Shown here one piece after another: positions 12,192-25,604 of a stretch of 64,000 nucleotides of DNA. How positions within the stretch are numbered: position 1 is the first letter of the stretch; the number at the start of each line of letters is the position of its first letter. A program made the translations under genes and the position numbers. Under the pieces are notes generated by a model. The model had not been told where the DNA came from and made no database searches. It saw only the letters and a list, made by a program, of their open reading frames with translations. Source of the stretch: Oxytricha trifallax. Lineage: Eukaryota > Ciliophora > Spirotrichea > Sporadotrichida > Oxytrichidae. The stretch is taken from the NCBI GenBank assembly GCA_000711775.1, contig ARYC01000552.1:62001-126000 (forward strand), read 5' to 3'.

Positions 12192-15100
12192 TCATTCGAA
12201 GTGAACTCTCACAGGGGGCACTCCAGACAAGATCTACTCTCCTGATTAATTACTGTCGTCTTCATTCTTTTTCACGCTTGTATCGATTAATTCAACTTCT
12301 TCCTCCTGCTTGTTTTCTTCTGCTGGTTCTTTCTTCACTGGTTTTCTCACACATGTGACTGCTATGTCCACATACTTTCAAATTATTCGAGTAAAAATTG
12401 AGGAAATAATGGCTTCTATATTGATGTGGTTTTATGGAATAAAAAAATACTTGTCATCGCTGTCTGCACCTACGAGGTCAAATACTTTACTCTTGAGTAC
12501 TTTCTCTCTATCATGCTCTTTTCCGGGGGCATTCATGATTGCATGGAAATATAAGGGAGCATTGCCTCGGAGCACATCTCTCACTTCCAGGCCTTTGTAA
12601 GTCTAATCAATCTTATCAATAAATTACAATTAAATTTATAAGAAATTTCACAAATAAGCAGCCATAGAAAATGGTATAATCTATCATAGTAAATGATAAA
12701 GTTGGTTAATAACTTAATTCAATAACTTGCTGTAGAGTGACATCTTTGCCTAGGTTTATGTCCCATCTAGTCCACAAGTTAACTTCAATGTCCTCTGTCA
12801 GTTTATCTAAATTATACTAATTATACCATTATTTAACATGAGAGTTTTGTCTTTAAGACATCTGCAGGCTCAGTGGCTTGCAAGAAAGGCACTGCCATGT
12901 TCATGAATATATTTCTGTGGTCTGCTTTCTTGCAGTTCTTGAGCAATTTTATGAGTTCGAGGGTTTGGAGACCAGCTACGCAGGAAGTTGTGGTTGAGAG
13001 GGCGGGCACTATGCGACCTGCCTTTAGTTTTACTGTTATCCAGTCCATCTCGTCCAACTTGTATTGTTGTATTATAATAATTTAATATTCCTGTTGTATA
13101 TAGATAGTAATCTTGAGTTTTGCGACTTATAATTGACTTAATTAAAAACGAATACTTGTAAACTAAAAAATGATCAATTTATATAAATATGTTTATAATT
13201 ATATTATAGTTGGTGGATCTGCAGTTAGCCATAGCATAGATGAAATCAATATGGAAGTTGGCATCATTATCTTTTTCAAATAATTCGGGTGAGAGCAACT
13301 CCTCAGTATTGATTTTGCCTTCTTTCTGTGGTAATTACTCCACTATTTTCAGGAATTTCTTCATTAAAGCTTCTGTGTCATTTGGATCTATCTTTTCCTC
13401 TGTCTAGATTTCCTTATTATTAAAGTTAAAATAAACATTTTAATTAAATTAAAAAAGAGTTTTAAGGGGCTAAATTTAAGAAGTTTAATTTTATAATAGT
13501 CTCCTCAGATTCTTTCTTTTCTTCTTCTTTTGCTTCTTTTTGAACACTAGCTTAGATTTCTTTGGCTTTTTCATCATTAGGCACGAATGCAGGTACTTTA
13601 ATGGAATTAGCTTTCAATCCACAAAGCAATCTTATATAATATAGCAATAAAGGAAATCTATAAAAGCACATCATAATTTTTATATATTAGTATATAATCT
13701 GAATTATTCAGTTCTTGGGTTAGCATCTGGAATGGGAACTTTGAAGGTGTTAGCTCTTAAGCAAGCAAAAGAAGTCACAAACAGGCAGTGTATTATAAAA
13801 TTAATGTGATATATGTTTAGAGTGATTGAAATTAATATAAACTATGCTACTATTATTTAATTACTATTACTATTTATTAATAATGGGTTTGTTGGATCAA
13901 AATCAACAGGTACAGGTGGCCTCTTAGGTAAACTCCAGAACAAATTTCCATCCTTAGTCTTGGCATCGAGTGGGTACACGTGTAACAACTGTCTAACATC
14001 ATGATTGAAGAATTTCTCAAATTTCAATCTGGCATATTCAATGCAGTCCTCGAACGATTTAGGCCTCTTTTCAATAATCTTAAGACCTTCCTTGAGACTC
14101 ATAGTGTCTTATTGAGACATTGGCTGGAAGTTTTTGCCTTCATCAAGGATCTTAATGGTGTTCTGGATGTTTTAAGTGAAGATTTTACCAAATTTATCTC
14201 TTGCCCATTCTACACAATGAAGAGTCTCCTCTGGGAACATCTTTAGAGTACAGTGAGGGATTTCAGTGGTATCTTCTGGGTCATTTTGTGAGCCGTAACT
14301 CTCAGTGATAAAAGGAATGACCACTTGTACATGACCCTTGGGTCCTAGTGTACCACTTTCTAGAAGTGCAGTTTTAGCTGTTACACATCTAGCATCGATA
14401 TAGCGACGAGCATTAACATTATCAAGTGCGTTTGTAACCACAGTCAAATCTTCAAAGAATTGATCTGTGTAAATATGACTGGTGCCTTCATGTACTTTGT
14501 CTAATCTAGCTATAATGTTTTCTTTTAGTTCCTTATTCATGTAAATCAATAAAGTCTAAAAAGAAATATAGACATAAATATAGATCAAAAACTTGAATAG
14601 CTGCTGCTGCTGCAGTTGAAGACTTAGGCTTTCTGAGATGCTTTTCTCTGAACAAGAACTGTCTGTTTAAGTTACTGACTTCAATAACGTCAGGATCAGT
14701 TAGGACAATAGCTCCACCTATTTGTTTCTTTCCTGGATTAGGTCTTCCAACACCGACACCAAGCATAGCATAATTCTTAAGTAATTCACATCCAATAGCG
14801 CCAGCACCAACCATAAATAGTCTAGTATATGCTAGCTTTTCAATTAAATCTGCTCCTACGATAACTCTAAGACCATCAGATCTATGCCCTATTTCTTGAG
14901 TCTTGGCTATAGTTTTAACATACACATCTTCGAAGTAATTTTTGTTGTCACCTCCCTATTCTATTTCTTCAGGGCCAGTGAAATCTGTCTTAGGATCGAA
15001 AGTGGGTAGTACTTCAAGTGCATCATAGTAGAATACTTGACTAGTAGGAACAAACTTCTAAGTTATGGCTTTAACACATTCTTGTGCCACAAAACCTCCA

Positions 15101-17103
15101 AGGAAAGCGCATAGTGGATTGAAAACTCCTTGACATGTAAAACTGAACAAGTATATGAACTTATAACACACCCTCCTAAATTAATTACTAAATCAATTAT
15201 TTAATATTATAGTCTCAAAAGACTCAGCATTCTATTCCTCTGATTTCATATCAGGATATCTCTTAGCTATTTCTTTGGCATATGAAAGAATTTCTTCAGC
15301 ATCTTTTCTGTTCCAAACACCTGGCATTTGACCATCATGACTCTTCTTGAATGTATCTAAGGCCTCAAAAGCTACATGATTGATGATACTGTTTTGGATT
15401 TTCTCAAAGTCAGCATATTACAAGTTCTCATTTTTACTTTAATATATAATATTGAGCTATATTAATCCAGAATATACTCATTGAATTTCACTTATCTTTT
15501 AAAACCAATACAATTTTGTTATGAATATTTATTTAGTACTTTATTGTATAAAATTAATTTCATATCATCTTATGGGATGTTTGCACTTTCACACATAGTT
15601 TCTTAGAAACTCTTGAATTACATAAGTTTCTTGGTTTTGAGTTACTTAGCCAGTCCATTTCTCAAGTATGGTGTGTATTTCGTTGTGTCTCCTATTCTGA
15701 AAGCATAAGGCGTCAATACCTTTACTCTGTGAATAGTTTCATTAATTGAAGTGCATTTTAGTTTTATGTTAAAATTTATAAATGAAAAGATTTGGTCATA
15801 TATAGTCCTTGAAATAACAAAATGCATTTCTCGAATGGTTCTTCATGGGTTTATTCAGGTTTAAGTTCCATACCTTCAATTTTACTGAATACTACTTCAT
15901 CTCCATCTTGAAGTTTATGTCTGGTATTAGGTAGTAACTCTACTAATCCCTCTGGTTCATTGCTTATGTACTAAATTTGATTAAATTACCCCAAAACCCC
16001 AAATCATAGATCTTAACATAATAATAATATTTCTGCAAAACTTATTTTATGGACTTAATCATGACATCAAGGAGTTCTTCTCCTGTAGTGTCAAGCACTT
16101 CGAATTTATCACCGAAATCGTTGAATACACGTGTGAATACGCCATAGGCATCCGCACTAATGAATTTCTTTCCCTTGCTGCGACAGTAATTGTTTATGAA
16201 GATTTACTCTGCATAGGTTGATTCAGTAAGGATAATGTTAATAACTAATAAAGTTATATTAAAACTTTCATTATAGGATATGGGAAAATATAAATTAAAA
16301 ATATATAAAAAGGATTACTACATCCATTAAATGTAGGTTCCAAGGTGCTTTCTCTAAGTCTTCGATATTCAAGGGAATTGGAGTCACTGGTGCAAGTTAT
16401 CCCCAGATAATTGAAATAAATTAATACTCATTTATATTAAAAATTGATAAATATTTAATTCTAATTATTATCAATAGCACTTAACGTAATGGTTGAGTTA
16501 TTTAAGTCTGGGCATGCATGCTTCTCCTCTGGATCCCTTCTTTTTCTTCTCATTAAGAACGTCTTCTTCGTAGTTTATGAAGAACTAGCCACTCAAATCC
16601 TTAATGTTAATGGCTCTGTAGTCATGAAGAGTGAATGATTTGCATCCAGAGAGCACTAAATTCTTGGCGATTTCTATACCAAGAGCACCTGCACCAGACA
16701 AGAAGATATTGGCATTGGCTTGTTTAGCAACAGCTTCCACTCCCATAGCACCGATGTAACGACTCCATCTGTCCTTCACCTTCTCATCTGTAATATCAAT
16801 GGTGTTGGTTTCGGTGTTAATCTGTGTGCTGTCCTCTTCTTCCTTCTACTTCTTGAGTTCTTCCTCATTTTCATCTTCGTAGTCGACGTTGATGTTGTCC
16901 AAGTCTTCTTTGCCCTCTGCGATTCCCTGTCTCTTCTTTTTGTTCTTGGCTTGCTGTTGACGTTTCTTCAAGTCTTGTTGGTGCTTTAGCTCGTAGTCTG
17001 TTGGTCTTTCGAGCTTGTTTAGTTCTTCTTCAGTTATTGAACTGCTGCTACCAACATCTCCAAAATTTTTTATATTCTCCTTAAATTTCATATTGATAAT
17101 CAT
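12192..17103 (-). CDS. UBA1: Ubiquitin-activating enzyme E1 (UBA1/UBA6 family)
   Basis: E1 adenylates ubiquitin with ATP and passes it as a thioester to E2 enzymes. Order from the N-terminus: a charged Lys/Glu/Asp-rich extension (17,103-16,800); the inactive adenylation half with FLSGAGALGIEIAKN (about 16,700); the FCCH region FGDKFEVLDTTGEELLD (16,100); the active adenylation half with FMVGAGAIGCELLKNYAMLG and IEVSNLNRQFLF (14,850-14,650); RRYIDARCVTAKTALLESGT; the catalytic-Cys domain with IPHCTLKMFPEE (Cys codon 14250-14252); AGRIVPALSTTTSCVAGLQ (about 13,000); and a ubiquitin-fold end NQSGEQILSGVPPVRVHFE, stop 12192-12194. Blocks are collinear, separated by about a dozen 40-100 bp gaps. 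One is a clear 37-bp GTTTTT..TTTTTAG intron near 14,550-14,590; others may be IESs. About 1,100-1,200 aa, normal for the family. No in-frame stop separates it from the upstream UBC domain. Confidence 0.93.
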
Positions 17104-17176
17104 ACATGCAAGTAAATATATAATATTTTAATAATGAAATCTAATTAAAGTCTATGATAAAAGTTTTAATTATAAT
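17104..17176 (-). other. E2/E3-to-E1 junction without a stop codon
   Basis: On the minus strand 25 codons separate YKEI, the end of the UBC block, from the first Met of the E1 block. They contain three TAA and one TAG (Gln) but no TGA, and the E1 frame is the same as the UBC frame. The stretch is about 85% AT, like intergenic DNA or an intron, but has no GT..AG pair that would close it neatly. Confidence 0.7.
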
Positions 17177-18490
17177 TATATCTCCTTGTATTTCGTCTTC
17201 GTGGCTTTGAATTGATTAGCCCATGTGTAATTGTGATCGTTAACTAGACCACCGTATGTAGCTTCATTTTTCTCAGCCAGTTCAACCCATTGATGAACTT
17301 CCTTAAGGATTTCTGTCTTCTTTATATAGAAATGTCTCTTCACTGCTGACTCAAATCCTTTAGCTGGACTAAAATAATTATAATTTCTATAGGAAAAATC
17401 TGAAATATTCCCAAATTATATATAAAGATGGACGCTTTAATTACTCAATCATTGCGAACTTGATGTTACAGTACCTCACAATATTTTAATAGCCCTCATT
17501 CTTTTTCTCACCTTCTGGAGTTCCAGCTTCATTCTCAAATCCTGGTTCGTTGAAGTATACCTCTTCTGACATAATCAAATATAATTATTGTTATTTCATA
17601 CAAGAAATGATAACTTTATAAATATATTGAGGGTAATTTACAATGAATGATGGCTTGGGTTGAGAGGAGGACTTGCAATATGGTGGAGAGTTTAGGATCC
17701 CAATTTTCAGTGGCTGATCCTCTCCAAGTACCCAGAAGACTCAAACATACCTTACCGCAAGCGTAGAGATTCGGGTTAAATCTCACACTTCCGTTTCCAG
17801 TTGTAATCAAGTTCATCTTAGGAGGTTCTCTTGGGTAGTAAAAATTATAATATCCTGTAATTTTCAGAACAATCTATTATTAAACATTAATTTTTCATTA
17901 GAAATGCGCTTTTTGTAGTTGTTATCACAGAAGATATCATATTCGTAGCAACCATGAGCATATGGAGTATTTGAAGCACCACAAATTAAAGCCTTCATCA
18001 TATCTACTCTTTGTGAGTCCACTCTAACGAAAATGGCGTTGGTGTGCTCATAAGGCAAGGCGTTGGATAAATCTGCGAGTTCTTGAGCTAATCTTACCAT
18101 CTTGGATGATGGAGGGTTAAGGTTCTGTTAAGCAAAAATATATATTAATAATATAATCTGATACACTATGGATAAATAGAACATAATTAATTAAAAAAAG
18201 CAATAGTGTTGTAATGATGCTTGTATTATTGACCACTTGCATCGTTAGGGTCTTTCATTTCCATGTAGTCAAATCTCATATCTGTCAACAATGCTTTGTA
18301 ACATTAGTCAAGTGGCAGATTCAAGGCGTTCTCTATGTAATTTTCATCCTCTAAAAATGATATACTTTAAGACATTCAATAATATTCTTACTTTGAGTTT
18401 TGAATAGTTTTGAGACTGCAGCTTAGACAATCTTAAATGTTTTTATGACATCTCTTGCGAGGTTCTCGGGTATCTCCGAATCCCTAATAA
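17104..18490 (-). CDS. BIRC6: BIRC6/BRUCE-like giant E2/E3: C-terminal UBC block
   Basis: This is the ubiquitin-conjugating end of a BIRC6-type hybrid E2/E3. Blocks on the minus strand: [19 protein letters not shown] (18,480), [19 protein letters not shown] (18,300), then the UBC fold [50 protein letters not shown] (18,100-17,900), and [20 protein letters not shown], whose [11 protein letters not shown] holds the catalytic Cys (codon 17745-17747). Next come [17 protein letters not shown] (17,560) and [20 protein letters not shown] (17,350). The FNEPG motif and the C-terminal helix are the BIRC6/UBE2O-type signature. The order matches BIRC6 throughout. Blocks are split by short gaps (introns or IESs). 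After YKEI (about 17,177) the frame has no TGA and runs on into E1. Confidence 0.88.
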
Positions 18491-18769
18491 AAGATTAAGT
18501 GTTTGGTTCATGAAATTAATGTAATTATTGATGTGGGTTCAGACTCTAAATTGGAAGAAAAATCAAAACGAATTTGTTGTGAGATCCTTAAACCCTAACT
18601 GAAAAAGATGACAAGTGGAATTATTATGATATCAGATAAAGAGAGAGGCCCTTATTCTTACATTAATCCAGTATCTTATTTGTTTTTCTCTTCTTTTTGC
18701 CAAGATCCTTGCACAAGATTCGGTATGATATCCTATTCCGAAGAAACATCCGATTCTCCACCATATTAC

Positions 18770-21150
18770 AATATTGACTTATAGATTAATTTCTAAAAAT
18801 ATAATTGTATCCACTACTACCATAAGAGTCATAAGCGCCATCACTCCCATTGCTATTTTCACTACTGCTACTTGAGCTACCACTCTTACTATGAGATTAA
18901 TTCTTAATTTTTTGCAGTTTATTGAGTTTTGAATTGTATTTTGACGAGTTTTTTGAAGAGGATGACGGTGAACTGCTAGATTTTACAGATGATGAATTCA
19001 TACTTTCCTCGTTAAACTTTGAATTATGACTTGAATTATTTTCAGATTTCAAGCCAGGAGCCACTTTCTCTTTAGCTACTTATTTGTTCTTTTTAAGTTT
19101 TAATTTCCAAGCCTATCCAATATCTGAGTCCTCATTTGAGTCCCCAATGTCACTATCATAATATTCAGAACTCATATATAACTCTGGCTTCACTTAATTG
19201 CTATCTTTCAGAAAACTCTGTGTATCCGCTTTTATTAACTTCAAATTATCATTAATTTTCTTAATTTGATCTTTAAACTTGAACTACTGCTAATTCTCTT
19301 GAAAGAATGGGCTTTTGTTTTGTTAACTCCCCATTTTCTACAATGTTTACGATTCTTGCTTTAATTTATCATTAGCGTAATACTCCTCTGAGCTCTCAGA
19401 TAATTTATCCTGGTTCTCGCTTAAACTATTTTTATCAAAATCATTCTCAAGTGTCATAAGTTTGTGTTAAGTGTCTAAAATTTGCTGATAAATTCTTTAT
19501 TTAAATTTTTGGTTTTATTCTTAATCTGTGGTTAGCATATCATTAAGCTTTTGAAGTTTATTGTTCAAGTTTTAGATTTTCTTAAACTTAACTTTTTCCA
19601 TATAAGTACTGTGAGTATCGCTTTAAAAATGAAATAATTACAATATAAATATATATAGATATATTGCTTAACTATCCAAGGTGACTGCTTATGCTTGATG
19701 TCTTAATACTTTCAACATTTTCCTCTTCACTATTTTGATTCGAATCTACACTTGACTTAATGGATTTAGCTTTCTTTAATTTTGTTTCTGGTTTATATAT
19801 AACGAATTAATTTTAACTTGAATCTTCGCTTCCAGATATATCTTATTCTTAGCTCTTATTTTTATTTGATTAATTTGCTACTGATAACTGTTTTAACTGC
19901 TAATCGATTTTGTTGAGCTGATTCTATGTTTACCAAATTTAATTTCAGTAAAACATTGAATAATTATTATTAAAATGTTTACCATATCAGATTGTCCTCA
20001 TCTTCACTTGATTGACTACTCTCACTATCTAATAGAATTTACTTTTATTTTTACTTGTCATTTGTTATAAACTAATTAATCTTAGATTTTGAAACTTTAA
20101 ATTCGTTGTTTGAGTTGCTTGAATTATTGCTGTCGGAATCTATATGTTAAGCTTAATGTTTATATTTCTGAGGAAATTGTGATTTCTAGGCAAATTTCTA
20201 AGTCTTTTTTATAAGGTATTAATCGAGATTAATTTATTTAAATAAATTAATTAATATAAAATGTTAAATGCTGATTAATAAAAAAGATCATCGGCATCAT
20301 CAGCTTTGTTTAATTATATACGATTTTTAAAATTTTTATATATTCAATTTATTTTTATCTAATTTCTTTATAATATTTTTTAATGAATAATAATAATAAC
20401 TGTTAGATGTCATATATGATTTAATTTAATCAACCATTGACTGCTTTACCTTAGATTATTCATCACTCTCCTGTTTTTATTATTTTTATCAATAAATTAA
20501 GCAAAACTATCAATACCTTATTTAAAACATTTAATTATTTTTTATAAAATCCTGTTTAAGCTCTTCTTCTTCTGCAATTAAATCATTGTCCTTCCAAGAT
20601 GACTTTGACTTAAATGTTTTATACAGATTCATAATATCAGTGTTCAGTTTATCATTCTTTTCTGAAACTTAACTCAACTTTTAATTCATAGTTAATTATT
20701 TGGTTATGGGGTTTGGGGAGGGAACGAAATACTCCAAGTCCAGGAATTTTTAGTAATCTTGTTCCTCGTCCTCGTTGTTATGTATGTGTTATGTATATTT
20801 TATTATAATTAAGTGTGAAAAATTAATTATTTGTACTATACTAATTATAGACGATATTAGAAATTTACAAATTAAAATTGATAAATTTTGTATCAGGAGG
20901 TGTACTTGGTTTATTGTTAAAACTACTGGTCAGCATATCTAAACTATACTTATCAGGCTACATATTTTCAGTCTCCTTTTGTTGATAAAATATAAATAAT
21001 TTTAAATATAATATGTAAGTATCTTTTGAGATTTGGGAATCTGGAAAAGTGGATCTATTACCATACCTTTTTCCAAACTTTAAGGAGGTTTATTAGAAAA
21101 AGGATTTGCTTGTGCCCATTTGGGAATAGAATGAGGAATGTATGAATAAT
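18770..21150 (-). CDS. Ser/Asn-rich disordered block with coiled coil
   Basis: Minus-strand frames free of TGA run through this stretch with several AT-rich breaks (about 19,620-19,680, 19,960-19,990, 20,220-20,560, 20,780-20,900). Upstream end: PHSIPKWAQANPFSNKP (about 21,110), a GT..AG intron, then KYSLDMLTSSFNNKPSTPP and EYFVPSPNPITKQLTMNQ. The middle is Lys/Gln/Glu-rich (KIQNLNNKLQKLNDMLTTDQ, a likely coiled coil). The downstream end is Ser-rich (SKSGSSSSSSENSNGSDGAY). It lies between BIRC6-like blocks on the same strand, so it may be a disordered insert of that giant protein or a separate gene nested in an IES. I recognise no domain. Block borders are approximate. Confidence 0.5.
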
Positions 21151-21159
21151 TTAATTAAA

Positions 21160-21880
21160 AAATATATAATAGTTATTTTATTTAAGAAATTACTTAAATG
21201 CTATAATTAGTATATAAATTATGAATTGACTTGATTCATTATGAAGTCAGGCAATATATTACTTGTCAACTGGTATTAACTTGGAGTGTTCTGGTTTTAT
21301 TAAGTATTATTTTAATTCTAGTATGGCTTGTAATCATTCATGAATTTCCACATAGGCTACTAATTACTTATTGGCTGTGTATTAAGTAGTATAATGATTC
21401 ATAAAGATATGCTTTTTAAAAAGTATTGGGTAGAGAATATGTTGGATTGATATAATCGAAAGTATGTTAGTTATTTTCAAGTAACTAACTTGTAGGTTAT
21501 TTTTGGATTAATGGATATATGGGTTAAATATCTATTTTATCTGGAAGTTGTTTCTATTTGTTTACTCTAAAAATCAAGTACTTGGTTTATCAATAATTAG
21601 GTTCTCAATTATTTTATAAGGAGGAGGCAATTTTACAAAAGATTGAATGAAATTATACTGTAAGACATTTCAAAGACTCTATCGGTTAAAAGACGAAAAA
21701 ATAACAGAAAGATCTCACAACGGCAAAATTAATAATTTATTGAGATGTTTTTTTTATATCCATATCGGCAAGTACGACGATGATTTTAAGGAAAAAATGA
21801 TGAAATTAAGAGATGGATTAACAAATGAAAATGTTACTTACTGCTCTGATTTTTGTTGTTAATTCAAGCAATTTATGAAA
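21160..21880. other. AT-rich segment, probably IES or spacer
   Basis: AT-rich stretch between coding blocks on the minus strand. A short plus-strand frame (21,647 onwards, MKLYCKTFQRLYRLKDEK) extends to about 118 codons with TAA/TAG as Gln, but it overlaps minus-strand coding at its end and has no recognisable feature, so I do not call it a gene. Confidence 0.4.
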
Positions 21881-24800
21881 ATATCTGCTAAGTCGTTCAG
21901 CTTGCTAAGCAGTCTGTATATTGGATCAGTTTATTGGGGTTTATATTTTGGATCAATCTCAGAAAGGCATTTCATAATAAGTTATTACTAAATTAAAAAA
22001 ATTCACTAGGTTCTTTTGAGTAGCAATTGCTCTTGTTAACGCTAAAGTAAAATTATAGAAAATTTATTTAGTTTACCTAGATATGAGTGATAGACTTCAT
22101 ATTCTTTAGCCATGTCAAGCCATGAACCATTTCTAAAAACAGATTCGAGTAATGGTAGCAAGGCACTCTCTAAAATAATCTCAGTGACATCATCTCCAGC
22201 TTTCCATTCCTTGCAGTTTATGAAATTGCTGCAAATGTCTACTAGATTCTTAATCTAGTCATTTCTTAACTTCTTATTCTCCAAGTATTAAGTGACGTTG
22301 AAAGTTTGACCAACCTTACTTGAGTAACCAACACCTTTTCTCTTTTTCTTTTCGACATTCTTTTCAAGTTAAAGCATTTCTTACTTTGGCTCATCTGAAA
22401 CCTTTTCTTCTTCAACTTTAGTAGGCGATTCTTCATAAACTCTAGGTTTCTCTCCACTAATAGCTCCAAGTCTTTCAAGAATCGTTGGCAGTAGTCCACA
22501 TTTGATGCCTATTTCTCTCAATTTAAGGTCGTCGGATATTGAGAAAGCTTCTGAAAGAATCTTGTAGTTGAATTAAACAGCTGATTTTTGCTCCTCCTCC
22601 CATTTTTGTTAGGCTGCTGCATCTGGCTTAGGACCTGTATTTATTTCCTAATCTGGTTAGCCAGCAAGAACCTTGAACAAAAGGTCTTTACATTTTGAAT
22701 TCTTTAGGAATATTTAGAAGAAAAGTGGAATCTCTGAGAAAGATTCAAGTTCTTTAAGCCAAAGCTCCCAGCTCTTTGATTGCTCTTCTGACTTCCAAAG
22801 TTTCATCGACTGTAAAGTCACAGAAATTATAAGCTTAACTCCACCTTGAGTCTCAAATTACTCAAAGAGTCCCATTTTTGGCACGTAGCCTTGTATTAAA
22901 TGGGAGTTTAGGTCTGATTCATTTTGAGATTCTTCTTCTTTGTTCTCTTCTTAAGATCCAAGTATAATCTATGTAATTAAACTTTTAATATTATATATTC
23001 AATTGAAATTACTTTTTATCGTAATTGATTAATTTCATATTCCAAATCAACAATACCATTTTAAGACTCATAAACTCTCTGATTTTCAAGTATTTGCTGA
23101 TAAAGTTCCTCAAGAGACTCTTGAGCTTAAGCATGATGATTTTATCCAACTCTCACCTTGAATGTTACAGAGGATTAAAGCATGATCTTTGAGAGTTAAT
23201 TCATAGTTAAATGTGATGGAACCATGAATACGGGATTAGATCTGAAATTAACATATGGGTTTAACATGTTATACCAAGGATGCTTAACCTCACTCAAGGA
23301 CGATGAGATTTGCAAATCAGCAGAATCGCCGAGCTTTTAAGTTAGTTTGGATGGTTACAGTATAGGAGCTGGAATACTTATTTAAGAGGTTCCTGGTTGT
23401 AATGATAAAGCTGGTTGTTTAGTAAGATCAGTTGTCCAAATTTCAAACTTCTAGAAAGTCACTGTGTAAAAATATGTTGCTTAAATTTAAATGTGTTTTC
23501 AACTTCTTTCTCTGGTTTGGGGTTATTTTCAAGTAATATTTTCTCAATGTCATATACAATACCGACAGTAAATACAAAATCATAGCTGTATGACATCAAC
23601 ATAAAGTCATTTGCAACTGAAATTGCTCCACCACCTTCATAGTCTGTGAACATCGAAATAATAGGTACTGATGGCTTAGGTGCAAAGTGATGGAAACTAT
23701 GATCATCGATGTAACAGAAGACAAAGTCTTCTGGGCTTGAAGCAACTGGATAGTCTGAATCTTAAGCTAGATTTGCTGGAATTTGTGGAATTCCTTTGGA
23801 ACAATAGCAACCATAAGTTACGTTGCCACCTGATGGAGATGTACCACTAATAAGAATGACGATAGGCTGCTTATTTTCAATATTCTTCCAAAATGATTAA
23901 AATTGTGAACTTGAACCCTATTCTGTTTGGGTATGAGCCAAAGTCCAATTTGATGAAAGCAGTTTCTTGACGTTAGTTTTTGAGTGTTAGCCCAATACTT
24001 CCTTGAAGTTCTTAATAAATACGGATCTCTTTTCACCTTGGAGTAGTTAACTGGGAACGAAGGTGTTGTGGAGTGATTATGATTAATTGCTCTTATTTTC
24101 GAGGGCATTAAGTGGTTTATAGTTTGGAATCCATTTATTGTTTTCACTGTCATATGGCCACAGACAAACTGGTAAAGTCTTCTCAGTTCTCAGCAATTAT
24201 AGGAATACTTTATTAACAAAGTCCATATCTCTTATTCTACTCAAGTGCTCTAAATCTTTCATTAGAGAATTAGCTAATTCTTGTTCTAAATTCTAATATC
24301 CAGCTGATAGCTATTTGATAAGTTCAACCATTAAGTACAACTCTTATTCTCCAATGACACTGTCCTTCCTTATAATTTTATTGTTCTTTTCTGGATGATC
24401 CTATCTTAGGTTTTCATATAATTTAAGGGATATCTTATCTTCAGCCAAAGTATTTCTTACAACTTTATCTTAGGATACATTAATCCAGAATTTCAGAGCT
24501 TGTTGCAATTAAGAGTTTCCTCCTTCAACACTGGATTCCTCAGCTTATTCTAACTTAAGAAGTTTATCAAGATTGTTGCCTCTTCTTAGGATTTCCTAGG
24601 CAATTTGAGTTTTAGTAGCACTCAAAATACTAGCCAAATTTTCTTAATGAAGTTAATTATCACCAAGTAGATGCTTCAAAGTGAATTCATAGATATCTAC
24701 TAAAGAATTAACGAATGGTTAAGGAGGGCATAGAATTAAGACTAATAGCTGAATTAGAACTCTGCTCTGTTATTCTCTCTCTTGAGTTGAAGTACTTAAC

Positions 24801-24968
24801 AAATTAACGATGTCAATTAAGCAAGATTCTTTGATGTGGATGTCAACCTCTGATTAGATATTTTGGATGTCTGGGGCTGCTATTCTTAAGGTTTCGATAA
24901 ATATTTAAATGTAAGGGATCCATTTCTTTATCGAGGTTGCATATGTTGATCTGTCTTCTTGAGTAATT
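21880..24968 (-). CDS. BIRC6: BIRC6-like giant protein: helical and TLDc-like block
   Basis: Minus-strand coding, entering at the pointer 24962-24968 with QEDRSTYATSIKKWIPYIQ and running to about 21,880 with few interruptions. The upper part is helical and Leu-rich (TLRIAAPDIQ..., VLIQLLVLILCPPQPFVNS), consistent with armadillo/HEAT-type scaffold repeats. At 23,900-23,500 IVILISGTSPSGGNVTYGCY followed by EDFVFCYIDDHSFHHFAP resembles a TLDc-like beta-sandwich, a tentative call. The lower part has a Lys/Glu linker (VEEEKVSDEPKQEMLQLEK) and more helices. Direction and position place it between the ZZ-containing block (32-37 kb) and the UBC block. It joins the former in frame if the 7.4-kb IES at 24,969-32,351 is removed. 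Confidence 0.75.
24962..24968. other. Pointer AATTACT, left copy
   Basis: On the minus strand this reads AATTACT. The same 7 bp occur at 32352-32358. Removing the 7.4 kb between them joins ...TIKPFGIT to QEDRSTYATSIKK in one frame of the BIRC6-like gene. That makes this pair the likely IES pointer. Confidence 0.75.
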
Positions 24969-25413
24969 ATAACTCAAAATCGATAAGAATTTAATTATTT
25001 GGATTTTACAATTTATTAGTAATCATAAGTTTCATTAATATTTAATAATCTTATATTAAATTTAGATTCCGTTATTGTCAAAAAAATATAGAAATTTTTT
25101 TAGTTGCATTTTTCTACATAATTGCTTTCTTATACCCTTTGATAACTTGATTTTATTTAAGTTTTTAGTAAAAATGAGAGGGAAAAAATTAATATTGATA
25201 AAATACATAAAAATAGGAAATTGTAGAACTTTTGAAATACAGAGAAATAAACCCCAAATATAACTGGCATGATTTTGATATTATCCTAAATTTAATTTAT
25301 TAAACTAATTTTAAAAAAACAGATTGATTGAATTAGTACATTAGTTTATTAGTTTACAGAATACTGTAGAAAAGTACTATATATAATGATCCAAATAATC
25401 CAATGAACCAATA

Positions 25414-25433
25414 CCCCAAAACCCCAAAACCCC
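25414..25433. repeat. Telomere-like C4A4 array, outer left end
   Basis: Exact CCCCAAAACCCCAAAACCCC, the hypotrich telomere unit, at the outer left border of the palindrome array. It is internal to germline DNA, so it is an element end and not a chromosome end. Confidence 0.95.
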
Positions 25434-25604
25434 AATTCATGCTTAGTCTATGAGTTTATAGTGATTAGACTAGTCGTTTTTAATGCGAAAATGCGACTAA
25501 TCGACTAGTTATGAGCTCTATAGTCTTCGACTAGGTCGATTGATGGTGTTCGTTGATGATATAAGCATGATAGTCAAAACATACAACTATACCTCACCAT
25601 TACA

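Noticed and set aside
12310..12600. Plus-strand ORFs within 12.3-17 kb
   Set aside because: They overlap the collinear E1 coding blocks on the minus strand, which have clear family motifs.
21647..22000. Plus-strand ORF MKLYCKTFQRLYRLKDEK of about 118 codons
   Set aside because: No recognisable motif, AT-rich codons, and its end overlaps minus-strand coding of the BIRC6-like gene. Kept only as a note.
25075..25263. Plus-strand 62-aa ORF at the left end of the IES
   Set aside because: It spans the border and arm of the fold-back element and has chance Lys/Ile/Asn composition.
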